8,028 nt of DNA from an uncultured Lachnospiraceae bacterium (GCA_902782965.1 CACZPG010000067.1:1-8028); one strand, 5' to 3'; counted from the stretch's first letter, positions 1 through 6,102 are shown. Made by a program: numbers and translations. The notes: generated by a model from the letters alone, not told the origin.

Positions 1-49
1 ATAAGTTATACCGTTGACACTTGTGCATTAGTATAACACAAAATAACAG

Positions 50-88
50 AAAAGAACTCCCAATTTATGTGATGTGGGAGTTCTTTTT
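50..88 (+). terminator. Rho-independent terminator of an upstream gene
   Basis: A perfect 13-bp stem (50-62 paired with 75-87, core GAACTCCCA/TGGGAGTTC) encloses a 12-base loop (63-74). The right arm ends in a run of five T (84-88), and the left arm begins with a run of A, so it could terminate transcription from both directions. It probably ends a gene lying before the window. A frame open from base 1 to a TAA at 34-36 could be that gene's last codons, but this is too short to call. Confidence 0.8.
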
Positions 89-139
89 AAATATAGTTGC
101 AGTTTTTATGTTTTTATGACTTTTGTGTTAAAAAAATGG

Positions 140-168
140 TGGATATTCAGATTATATATCTCTATAAT
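140..168 (+). promoter_or_regulatory. Putative sigma-A promoter of the GH130-esterase unit
   Basis: The -35 box TGGATA (140-145, 4 of 6 to consensus) and -10 box TATAAT (163-168, 6 of 6) are separated by exactly 17 bases. Transcription would start near 175, giving a leader of about 65 bases. The -10 box is bracketed by the short inverted repeat ATATC (156-160)/GATAT (169-173), which could be an operator half-site pair, but AT-rich DNA produces such pairs easily. A tandem 8-bp repeat, TTTTTATG twice, lies at 103-118. The rest of 89-139 shows nothing else. Confidence 0.5.
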
Positions 169-230
169 GATATGAGTGGTTTGTCGAATGATTAGAAATA
201 AGACAGACGAGAACCAAACTATATAATTTT

Positions 231-238
231 GGAGGTGA
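231..238 (+). promoter_or_regulatory. Ribosome binding site fixing the GH130 start
   Basis: GGAGGTGA lies two bases before ATG 241; measured from GGAGG the spacing is 5 bases. An in-frame TTG at 229 overlaps this site and so cannot be the start, which places the first codon at 241. Confidence 0.85.
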
Positions 239-240
239 CT

Positions 241-1266
241 ATGTCAGAAGTGAGAATTATTAACAGTCCGGCAGTTCCTAATATGCCGTGGCAGGATAAA
301 CCTGAGGGTATAAAAGGTGCTCCCATGTGGAGATATTCAGATAATCCTATAATAGATCGTAATCCTATTGAAAATGTTGCCAGAATATTTAATAGTGCGG
401 TTATGCCTTATGAGGGGAAATTCATTGGTGTGTTCCGAGGAGAACAGAGAAACGGAGTTTCTTTTATATATCTTGGGCGAAGCGAAGATGCAATTCACTG
501 GGAGTTTGATGAGGAGAGGATAGAATTTGTAAATGAGAAGGGGGAACCTTTCCAGCCTGTTTATGCTTATGATCCCCGTCTTGTAAAGGTAGAGGATACC
601 TATTATATCATGTGGTGTCAGGATTTCTATGGGGCAGCTATTGGACTTGCGAAGACTAAGGATTTCAAAACCTTTACCAGACTGGAGAATCCATTCATTC
701 CATTTAACAGAAATGCTGTTCTTTTTCCTAGGAAGATTAATGGAAATTATGTTATGCTCAGCAGACCTTCAGACAGCGGACATACTCCTTTCGGAGATAT
801 ATTCCTTTCAGAAAGTCCTGATCTGGTTTACTGGGGTAAACATAGACATGTTATGGGACGAAGCTTTGAATGGTGGGAGAACCTGAAGATAGGAGGCGGA
901 GCTGCTCCGATTGAAACTACTGAGGGCTGGCTGTTGTTCTATCATGGAGTTGTTGGAACCTGTAGCGGCTATGTTTATTCAATAGGCGGCGCTATTCTGG
1001 ATATTGATAATCCTTCTATAGTTAAGTATAGAAGTGAGAACTATCTGCTGACTCCTCAGGAATGGTATGAGGAGAGAGGCTTTGTGCCAAATGTAACCTT
1101 CCCATGTGCTACAATCCATGATTCCGAGACAGGCCGTATAGCTCTTTACTATGGCTGTGCAGACAGTTATGTATCCGTAGCCTTTACTAAGGTAGATGAG
1201 ATTGTGTCCTATATCAGGGAACATAGTCTTGTCAGAGAAGAAGATACCGAGCTTGGAATTCGCTAA
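241..1266 (+). CDS. GH130 beta-1,4-mannooligosaccharide phosphorylase
   Basis: This 341-residue protein is a glycoside phosphorylase of family GH130, which splits beta-mannosides with inorganic phosphate to give alpha-mannose 1-phosphate. Family signatures seen are VPNMPW near the N-terminus (12-17), ARIFNSAV (47-54), the YAYDPR segment (108-113) whose Asp111 corresponds to the general acid, PFNRNAVLFPRKINGNYVML, SRPSDSGHTPFGDIF, GWLLFYHGV and the C-terminal FPCATIHDSETGRIALYYGCAD. Length and N-terminus match, from memory, Thermotoga TM1225 and RaMP2 (subfamily 2, mannooligosaccharide phosphorylases) better than the longer mannosylglucose phosphorylases of subfamily 1. There is no signal peptide, so it acts in the cytoplasm on imported oligosaccharides. 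It is followed after 83 bases by an acetylesterase, probably in the same transcript. Fold and family are secure. Chain-length preference and acceptor (mannose, glucose or GlcNAc) cannot be read from the sequence. Confidence 0.93.
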   Translation: MSEVRIINSPAVPNMPWQDKPEGIKGAPMWRYSDNPIIDRNPIENVARIFNSAVMPYEGKFIGVFRGEQRNGVSFIYLGRSEDAIHWEFDEERIEFVNEKGEPFQPVYAYDPRLVKVEDTYYIMWCQDFYGAAIGLAKTKDFKTFTRLENPFIPFNRNAVLFPRKINGNYVMLSRPSDSGHTPFGDIFLSESPDLVYWGKHRHVMGRSFEWWENLKIGGGAAPIETTEGWLLFYHGVVGTCSGYVYSIGGAILDIDNPSIVKYRSENYLLTPQEWYEERGFVPNVTFPCATIHDSETGRIALYYGCADSYVSVAFTKVDEIVSYIREHSLVREEDTELGIR

Positions 1267-1349
1267 TTGTAATTTGGGCTTGTTGTATTTTGTGTTTTTT
1301 TAATTTTGTGGTGACGTAATTTTGCGATGTTGTATTTTGAGGTGTTGTA
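1267..1349 (+). repeat. G+T-rich spacer with a 12-bp direct repeat
   Basis: The 83-base gap between the GH130 and esterase genes has only three C on the + strand (1279, 1315, 1325). It contains TGTTGTATTTTG twice (1281-1292 and 1328-1339) and TAATTTTG twice (1301-1308 and 1317-1324). No hairpin followed by a T-run is present, so read-through into the esterase is expected. The ribosome binding site GAGGTG (1339-1344) overlaps the end of the second 12-bp copy, five bases before ATG 1350. Confidence 0.55.
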
Positions 1350-2969
1350 ATGAAACTTGCAGCCATATTTTCTGACAACATGGTACTCCAGAGGGATAAA
1401 GAAATCTTTATCTTCGGGGAATCAGAGGTTAAGGAAAAAATAGAAATACAAATTGATAATATAGACGTTTGTTCTGAAGTCGATGCCGGATCATGGAAGA
1501 TTAAGCTGCCTCCGCACCCGGCAGGCGGTCCCTATGATATGACAGTTTCAGCTGAAGCTTCTTCAAATGATAATTGTGATTCAGAGAGCTCAGTCTTAAA
1601 AATAATCAGAAATGTACTATATGGTGAAGTCTGGTTAGATAACGGACAGTCCAATATGGAATTCGAGCTCATTAATTCATTAGGTGGGAAAGAAGAGATT
1701 GAGAAGGCTTCTTATCCGGAAATCCGATTCTTCAAAACTATCAAAGCACCGGTAATTGATGATGCATTTCTTGAGGAAGAGTCAAAACTTAGCTGGAAAT
1801 CTCTGACTGACAAAGATTTCGGAGAAATGTCCGGAGTGGCATATTATTATGCAGTGAAGCTTTATAAGGAACTGGGAGTACCTGTAGGAATGATAGATTG
1901 TTATCAGGGAGGTACTTCCATTACCTGCTGGATGGAAAGAGAAGTTCTGGAAGATTCTCCTGAAGGCCGAAGCTATCTTAATGAATTTGATAAGCTGACA
2001 GAGAATCAGACTGAAGAGGATTTCGAGAAGCTGTTGAATGAATATAACTGGCTTGTTGAAAGACATCTGGAACTGGCTGATAAAGCAAGAACTGAGAATC
2101 CTGATATAACTCCTGGAGAATTGGAGAAAGCTGCAGGCAAGTATCCCTGGCCTCCTCCGAAGGGCCTTAAGTCAGCCTTCAGACCTGGCGGCCTTATAGA
2201 GACCATGTTTAAGAGACTTGTTCCCTATGGCGTAAAAGGTGTTCTTTATTATCAGGGAGAAGAGGATGCTGTTTCAAATTATAATACTGTTATGAAAACC
2301 GGCAGGAATGATATGTATGGAAACCTGATGGTCGATCTGATAAAACAGTACAGACGACTTCTGATGGATGACAGTATTCCTTTTGTAATGGTTCAGCTCC
2401 CTATGTATATAGAAGGGGATGATGAGGATATTCGTGACTGGGCGTATATCAGAGAAGCTCAGGAACAGGCTGCTGAAAAGGCAGATAACACATTTCTGGT
2501 TACTCTGCTGGATGGTGGTGAATATGGGAATGTGCATCCGATCGACAAGAAAACACCGGGTCTCAGACTTGCAGGTACTGTTCTTGCGACGGTATATGGA
2601 AGGAATGAAGCCGGAGGAGAGGATATGCTCCTGGACAGCTGGACCATTAGCGGGAATGAAATCATTCTTGAGTTCAGGAATACTTATGGGGAAGTATTGA
2701 CCATGGATAATAACCTCCTGGATCATAGAGAAGAACTGAGAACTGAATCTATTAAAGATAATTCAGAACATATCTTCGGATTTGAGATAAGCAGTGATCT
2801 TGAGAAATGGTCTGTTCCCCGGTCGCATATAGACGGAGAGAAAGTAATCGTAGAAATAAATTCTGATACACTGGAGTTGAGATATGGCTTCTTCAATTAT
2901 GGTAAGGTTAATCTGTATAATGCCAAGGGTTATACTTTGAGACAGTTTAGAATCAGACTGAGAGACTGA
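1350..2969 (+). CDS. SASA-type (SGNH hydrolase) carbohydrate acetylesterase, cytoplasmic
   Basis: This 539-residue protein belongs to the sialate O-acetylesterase-like (SASA) branch of the SGNH hydrolases, which remove O-acetyl groups from sugars. The N-terminal beta-sandwich signature IFSDNMVLQRDKEIFIFGE starts at residue 6 with no signal peptide before it, so the enzyme is cytoplasmic. The catalytic blocks are present in order: GQSNM (99-103, nucleophile Ser101), GGTSITCW (187-194, oxyanion Gly), YQGEEDA (301-307) and GNVHP (393-397, catalytic His396). The residue two before His396 is Asn where many relatives have Asp; as I recall, mammalian SIAE has Ser there, so this need not be inactivating. 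A helical, charged insertion fills about 200-280, and the C-terminal 430-539 looks beta-rich. Beside GH130 the likely substrate is acetylated manno-oligosaccharide (inference); the named activity sialate esterase is not supported by context. It could also fall in CAZy CE20 or a nearby unclassified group. Confidence 0.85.
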   Translation: MKLAAIFSDNMVLQRDKEIFIFGESEVKEKIEIQIDNIDVCSEVDAGSWKIKLPPHPAGGPYDMTVSAEASSNDNCDSESSVLKIIRNVLYGEVWLDNGQSNMEFELINSLGGKEEIEKASYPEIRFFKTIKAPVIDDAFLEEESKLSWKSLTDKDFGEMSGVAYYYAVKLYKELGVPVGMIDCYQGGTSITCWMEREVLEDSPEGRSYLNEFDKLTENQTEEDFEKLLNEYNWLVERHLELADKARTENPDITPGELEKAAGKYPWPPPKGLKSAFRPGGLIETMFKRLVPYGVKGVLYYQGEEDAVSNYNTVMKTGRNDMYGNLMVDLIKQYRRLLMDDSIPFVMVQLPMYIEGDDEDIRDWAYIREAQEQAAEKADNTFLVTLLDGGEYGNVHPIDKKTPGLRLAGTVLATVYGRNEAGGEDMLLDSWTISGNEIILEFRNTYGEVLTMDNNLLDHREELRTESIKDNSEHIFGFEISSDLEKWSVPRSHIDGEKVIVEINSDTLELRYGFFNYGKVNLYNAKGYTLRQFRIRLRD

Positions 2970-3035
2970 TGTTCTGATCAGAATAAAAATTAATTAAACT
3001 TTTTAATTCTTTAATCTTTTTTTAATCTTTCATAA
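2970..3035 (+). promoter_or_regulatory. Gap after esterase: palindrome, AT-rich stem and 11-bp tandem repeat
   Basis: Just after the esterase stop is the 12-bp palindrome TTCTGATCAGAA (2972-2983), then an AT-only inverted repeat AATTAAA/TTTAATT around 2991-3008. Neither is a textbook terminator, though weak termination in the T-rich stretch is possible. Next come TTTAATCTTTT (3010-3020) and TTTAATCTTTC (3021-3031), an 11-bp tandem direct repeat with one mismatch, preceded by a related TTTAATTC (3002-3009). Eleven-base tandem repeats just upstream of a -35 box are the usual binding layout of OmpR/PhoB-family regulators, one of which is encoded downstream. Confidence 0.45.
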
Positions 3036-3064
3036 AGGACAGTTTTATTTATTAAGATTATTAT
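3036..3064 (+). promoter_or_regulatory. Putative promoter of the DUF4342-RR-HK unit
   Basis: AGGACA (3036-3041, 4 of 6) and TATTAT (3059-3064, 5 of 6) are separated by 17 bases, with a start expected near 3071. The weak -35 box directly downstream of the 11-bp tandem repeat suits an activated promoter. The leader to ATG 3152 is about 80 bases and contains a small bulged hairpin (about 3089-3110, CGATTCC against GGAAATCG). Confidence 0.4.
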
Positions 3065-3074
3065 TGAAACTGTC
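3038..3074. repeat. Inverted repeat GACAGTTT/AAACTGTC straddling the promoter
   Basis: GACAGTTT (3038-3045) and its exact reverse complement AAACTGTC (3067-3074) are separated by 21 bases. The left arm shares its GACA with the -35 box and the right arm covers the expected transcription start. This could be a repressor operator, or a stem at the RNA level if transcription begins further upstream. Confidence 0.45.
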
Positions 3075-3151
3075 AAAAGGAAAACAACCGATTCCAAATA
3101 AAGGAAATCGATAAGGAATTCGGGGGATTAAAAAAGAAAAGAGGTAAAGTT

Positions 3152-3832
3152 ATGGACAAATTTGAAAAGGTTGAAAGATTAGTACAGAAAACTGGAGTAA
3201 CATATGAGGATGCTAAGAATGCTCTTGATCAGGCAAATGACGATCTTCTGGATGCAATGATCATTCTTGAGAAGCAGGGTAAGGTTAAGCAGCCGGAGCA
3301 GGGTCAGTATAATACAACTTATACAGAGCAGCCTCAGTATAGAGATGTACCGGCAGTAATCGAAGAATCGAAGAAAACTAAAGAGAAGAGTATTCTGAAA
3401 GACATCGGAAATGCAATTAAGAGAGGTTTCAGATATACTGTAGATAATTCTCTTAATGTTAGCAGAAACGGAGAGACAATCATTAAACTTCCACTCTGGA
3501 TATCAATTATCATTACACTATGTGCATGGGAACTTCTCATAATTGTAGTTATTGTATCCTTATTCCTTGATTGCAGATATAAGATTGAAGGCAAGGATGA
3601 TTCGAAGGAAGTTAATGACATTCTGAATCAGGCAGCCAGCTATGCTGAGAAGGCTAAGGAAAGCTTTAATGACAATAAAGCAGCTGATACAGCTACAACC
3701 ACAACAGGTACTGTTGTAAATGAGAATGCAGGAGAGTCATCTATCTATAGATCAACTGTAGATAATACTTCAGTTGAGAACAGCGCTCCGGCAGAGGATA
3801 TGAGTTCAGTTGATGGTACTGATAATCAGTAA
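3152..3832 (+). CDS. UBA-like/DUF4342 single-span membrane protein
   Basis: This 226-residue protein has three parts. Residues 3-45 form a UBA/TS-N-like three-helix domain, with the pattern VERLVQKTGVTYEDAKNALD then DLLDAMIILEKQGK. Residues 80-148 match DUF4342: a helix IGNAIKRGF, a basic strand LNVSRNGETIIKLPLW and one membrane segment at about 113-139 (ISIIITLCAWELLIIVVIVS). A helical segment VNDILNQAASYAEKAKESF (154-172) and an acidic, Thr/Ser/Asn-rich tail complete it. No signal peptide is visible; the UBA-like part is probably cytoplasmic. Its function is unknown. It lies 49 bases before the response regulator with no terminator between, so it is probably cotranscribed with the two-component genes and may modulate that pathway (inference). 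The ribosome binding site GAGG (3141-3144) lies 7 bases before the ATG. Confidence 0.85.
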   Translation: MDKFEKVERLVQKTGVTYEDAKNALDQANDDLLDAMIILEKQGKVKQPEQGQYNTTYTEQPQYRDVPAVIEESKKTKEKSILKDIGNAIKRGFRYTVDNSLNVSRNGETIIKLPLWISIIITLCAWELLIIVVIVSLFLDCRYKIEGKDDSKEVNDILNQAASYAEKAKESFNDNKAADTATTTTGTVVNENAGESSIYRSTVDNTSVENSAPAEDMSSVDGTDNQ

Positions 3833-3871
3833 TTGACATTATAATATTAAAAACAGAAACGTATAGATGAC

Positions 3872-3878
3872 AGGAGGG
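3872..3878 (+). promoter_or_regulatory. Ribosome binding site deciding the response regulator start
   Basis: AGGAGGG (3872-3878) lies three bases before ATG 3882. An in-frame ATG at 3867 is upstream of this site and has no Shine-Dalgarno sequence of its own, and starting there would add five residues that the receiver fold does not need. The start at 3882 is preferred. Confidence 0.8.
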
Positions 3879-3881
3879 TTT

Positions 3882-4610
3882 ATGGGAGCATTTATTCTGA
3901 TAGTAGAAGATGAAGAGAAGCTGGCCAGGTTTATCGAACTTGAGCTGAAGCATGAGGGTTATGAAACAGAAAAGGCTGCAGATGGACGAACTGCGCTTGA
4001 AATGGCCCTTGAGAAGAATTATGATCTGATACTTCTGGATATTATGCTCCCGGAACTCAATGGTTTGGAGGTTCTTAGACGACTCAGCCGTGAGAAAACT
4101 ACTCCTGTAATTCTTCTTACTGCCAGAGATGCAGTTATGGATAAGGTTTCCGGTCTGGATGCCGGAGCGGTTGATTATATAACGAAACCATTTGCAATTG
4201 AGGAGCTTCTAGCCCGGATAAGAGTAGCGCTGAAGCTTCATGGGAATGCCGGCGGAAACAGTTCCAATCAGAGTGCAGCAAATGGAAATGTATCAGGAAA
4301 AAGTGAAGGAATATACAGATGGAAGAAGCTGGTTCTGGATGAGAACCGTCATACGGTTAAGTATGATAATCACAGCATAGAGCTTACCAATAGAGAGTTT
4401 ATTATGCTGAAGGTCCTCCTGGAAAATATGGATATTGTTCTATCCAGAGATACGCTTCTCGAAAGAGTATGTGGATATGATTATCTTGGTGAAACAAATG
4501 TGATAGACGTATATGTAAGGTATCTTAGAACCAAGATAGATGAAGTATATGATGTAAGGATGATACAGACCGTCCGTGGTGTAGGCTATGTTATTAAATC
4601 TGATGATTGA
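3882..4610 (+). CDS. OmpR-family response regulator
   Basis: This 242-residue cytoplasmic transcription factor has a receiver domain (about 3-118) and a C-terminal winged-helix DNA-binding domain (about 145-239). The receiver carries the acidic pair D10/E11, phosphoacceptor Asp53 in DLILLDIMLPELNG, Thr80 in ILLTAR and Lys102 in YITKPF, so it should be phosphorylated normally. Residue 97 is Val in GAVDY where GADDY is usual, a mild change. The DNA-binding part shows ELTNREFIMLKVLLENMDIVLSR, then DVYVRYLRTKID and the closing TVRGVGYV hairpin. A Gly/Asn/Ser-rich linker (121-142) joins the domains. The partner kinase starts 76 bases downstream. Targets are not known; candidates are its own upstream promoter and the GH16 promoter, both of which carry tandem repeats. 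Confidence 0.95.
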   Translation: MGAFILIVEDEEKLARFIELELKHEGYETEKAADGRTALEMALEKNYDLILLDIMLPELNGLEVLRRLSREKTTPVILLTARDAVMDKVSGLDAGAVDYITKPFAIEELLARIRVALKLHGNAGGNSSNQSAANGNVSGKSEGIYRWKKLVLDENRHTVKYDNHSIELTNREFIMLKVLLENMDIVLSRDTLLERVCGYDYLGETNVIDVYVRYLRTKIDEVYDVRMIQTVRGVGYVIKSDD

Positions 4611-4642
4611 CGAAGGATGATGTGATTAAAATCTGGACATTA

Positions 4643-4666
4643 TGAGAAGCTGATTATTGCTTCTCA
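4643..4666 (+). other. Stem-loop between response regulator and kinase genes
   Basis: A perfect 8-bp stem TGAGAAGC (4643-4650)/GCTTCTCA (4659-4666) with an 8-base loop lies in the 76-base gap. It is followed by AAATA rather than a T-run, so it is not a standard terminator. It ends six bases before the AGAAGGA ribosome binding site (4673-4679) of the kinase and may adjust mRNA stability or kinase translation relative to the regulator (inference). Confidence 0.5.
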
Positions 4667-4686
4667 AAATATAGAAGGAATGTACT

Positions 4687-5955
4687 ATGTCAAACCAGAC
4701 TAGAAGAAATGATAATGAGGAAAGAAGAGTAACTTCAATCGCCCATAAACTGCATGGTCAGATGGTAGGAACGAGACTGGGTCTTAATTTTGCAGCAAAC
4801 ATTTTCCTGTTTGCTGCTCTTTCTGTCATGTGGATAGTTATGAAAGAGAATGAAGTACTGGGAGAGATTGTTCCAAAATATGACAGGAACTTTACTACCC
4901 GTGGAGAGGGACTGTCAAATCTCGTATATGTAGTCAGTTCAGGTGATAAAGTATTAATGGAAGAGAAATGCTTTATTCCTTTATTATACATTCTTGGTGC
5001 AGTTCTCGTTGCTGTAGTTTTTCAGTTGATGAATCTGATGTTTTCATATTACGGAGATTACAAAAAAATCAAGAAAACTCTTAATCCAATTAATGAAATA
5101 GCGCTTAAAGCGGATGAACTAAATAAAATTTCATTTGATGACAGTAAATTCCATACTATAGAGAATGCTATAGAACATATTTCGCCTTCCCAGACTCAGG
5201 AGCTGTCACTTGGTGATCCGGATCTTCAGGGAATTGAAGCTGCTATGAATAATATGATCAGCAAAATGCATGATACTTATATGCAGCAGGCCAGATTTGT
5301 TAATGATGCCTCGCATGAACTAAGGACTCCTATAGCTGTTATTCAGGGATATGCAAATATGCTGGATAGATGGGGAAAGGAAGATGAGGAAATACTTGAT
5401 GAATCCATTACTGCAATAAAGAATGAGTCAGATCATATGAATCATCTGGTGGAGCAGCTTTTGTTCCTGGCCCGGGGAGATGCAGGCAGGAATGTCATGA
5501 CCTTCGAGGATGTATGTCTGAATGATATCATGAGAGAGATTTATGAGGAGTCTCTTATGATAGATGAGAATCATGTATATAAATATAATGACAATAATCC
5601 TGATCTTCACATAAATGCCGATGCATCAATGATTAAACAGGCAATGCGAATTCTGGTGGATAATGCTTCAAAGTATACCGAGAAAGGTGATGAAATAGTC
5701 CTGTCGGCTGGTATTCAGGAGGATGGACATAAATATATCCAGGTTCAGGATACCGGAATCGGTATGGCTGCTGTTGATGTAAAACATATGTTTGAACGTT
5801 TCTACAGAGCGGATGATACGAGAAAAGTTCAGGGTACCGGACTGGGCCTGTCCATAGCTAAATGGATAGTTGATAAGCACAAGGGACATTTTGAAATACT
5901 TTCAAGGAAAGAATTGGGTACAAGAATACGAATAGTATTTGACGAGATAATATAA
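4687..5955 (+). CDS. Sensor histidine kinase (HisKA/HATPase), two membrane spans
   Basis: This 422-residue inner-membrane kinase is the presumed partner of the preceding OmpR-type regulator. Membrane segments are at about 33-52 and 96-119, enclosing an extracytoplasmic loop of only about 43 residues. The cytoplasmic linker 120-200 has no clear HAMP pattern that I can recognise. The HisKA box FVNDASHELRTPIAVIQGY gives phospho-acceptor His210. The ATPase domain has the N box RILVDNASKYT (Asn326), G1 box DTGIGM (355-360), F box FERFYR (369-374) and G2 box GTGLGLS (383-389), all intact. A charged N-terminal stretch of about 30 residues precedes the first span. The small sensor loop suggests signal sensing in the membrane or through a partner such as the DUF4342 protein (inference). 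The input signal is unknown; context suggests plant glucan or envelope state. Confidence 0.94.
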   Translation: MSNQTRRNDNEERRVTSIAHKLHGQMVGTRLGLNFAANIFLFAALSVMWIVMKENEVLGEIVPKYDRNFTTRGEGLSNLVYVVSSGDKVLMEEKCFIPLLYILGAVLVAVVFQLMNLMFSYYGDYKKIKKTLNPINEIALKADELNKISFDDSKFHTIENAIEHISPSQTQELSLGDPDLQGIEAAMNNMISKMHDTYMQQARFVNDASHELRTPIAVIQGYANMLDRWGKEDEEILDESITAIKNESDHMNHLVEQLLFLARGDAGRNVMTFEDVCLNDIMREIYEESLMIDENHVYKYNDNNPDLHINADASMIKQAMRILVDNASKYTEKGDEIVLSAGIQEDGHKYIQVQDTGIGMAAVDVKHMFERFYRADDTRKVQGTGLGLSIAKWIVDKHKGHFEILSRKELGTRIRIVFDEII

Positions 5956-5971
5956 TTTAAAAACAAATCAT

Positions 5972-6021
5972 AATAACTACAGAAAAGTAATATATACGAT
6001 ATATACTTTCCTGTAGTTATT
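5972..6021 (+). terminator. Long hairpin terminator after the two-component genes
   Basis: An 11-bp perfect outer stem AATAACTACAG (5972-5982)/CTGTAGTTATT (6011-6021) continues, after one mismatch, into an inner AT-rich stem (5984-5995 with 5999-6009, one bulged A at 5990). About 22 pairs form in 50 bases. It ends in TTATTTTAT, a short U-rich tail. It begins 16 bases after the kinase stop and probably ends that transcript, possibly in both directions. An isolated TATAAT (6023-6028) follows but has no acceptable -35 box. Confidence 0.65.
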
Positions 6022-6042
6022 TTATAATTGATTAAATGCTGG

Positions 6043-6092
6043 TTATCAGGATTATAGCCTGTTTATTATCAGGGTTTATTATAGCCTGTTTA
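6043..6092 (+). repeat. Tandem 23/27-bp direct repeat upstream of the GH16 gene
   Basis: Unit 1 (6043-6065) is TTATCAGG followed by ATTATAGCCTGTTTA. Unit 2 (6066-6092) is the same two blocks with GTTT inserted between them. The units abut with no spacer. Each contains CAGG...CCTG inverted tetramers (spacing 7 and 11), and CCTG/CAGG also pair across the junction. Located 43 bases before the GH16 start, this has the look of a regulator-binding array or of a replication-slippage duplication. Confidence 0.7.
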
Positions 6093-6096
6093 GCAG

Positions 6097-6102
6097 TATG
6101 AT
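6097..6102 (+). promoter_or_regulatory. Possible -10 box of the GH16 promoter
   Basis: TATGAT (5 of 6) lies 38 bases before the GH16 start, with no recognisable -35 box at the right distance: the region where it should be is inside repeat unit 2. This fits a promoter that needs an activator bound to the repeats, but a single hexamer is weak evidence. Confidence 0.3.

Noticed and set aside
1..36. Open frame from base 1 to TAA at 34-36, possibly the tail of an upstream gene
   Set aside because: Only 11 codons with no recognisable motif; its position before the terminator is suggestive but not enough for a feature.
14..37. TTGACA (14-19) with TATAAC (32-37) as a promoter
   Set aside because: The spacer is only 12 bases, too short for sigma-A, and the strong terminator at 50-88 follows with no gene between.
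2274..2726. 150-codon open frame on the minus strand
   Set aside because: It lies wholly antisense to the esterase gene, whose catalytic motifs are intact; no ribosome binding site or recognisable domain was seen.
2972..2983. TTCTGATCAGAA as a terminator of the esterase transcript
   Set aside because: The palindrome leaves no room for a loop without losing pairs, and it is followed by A-rich rather than T-rich sequence; the T-runs begin about 17 bases later.
3833..3845. Perfect TTGACA (3833-3838) and perfect TATAAT (3840-3845) before the response regulator gene
   Set aside because: The hexamers are one base apart, so they cannot form one promoter. No -10 fits TTGACA at 16-18 bases, and no -35 fits TATAAT.
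6043..6092. CRISPR-like array
   Set aside because: Two abutting units without spacers, and no cas genes nearby, so not CRISPR.
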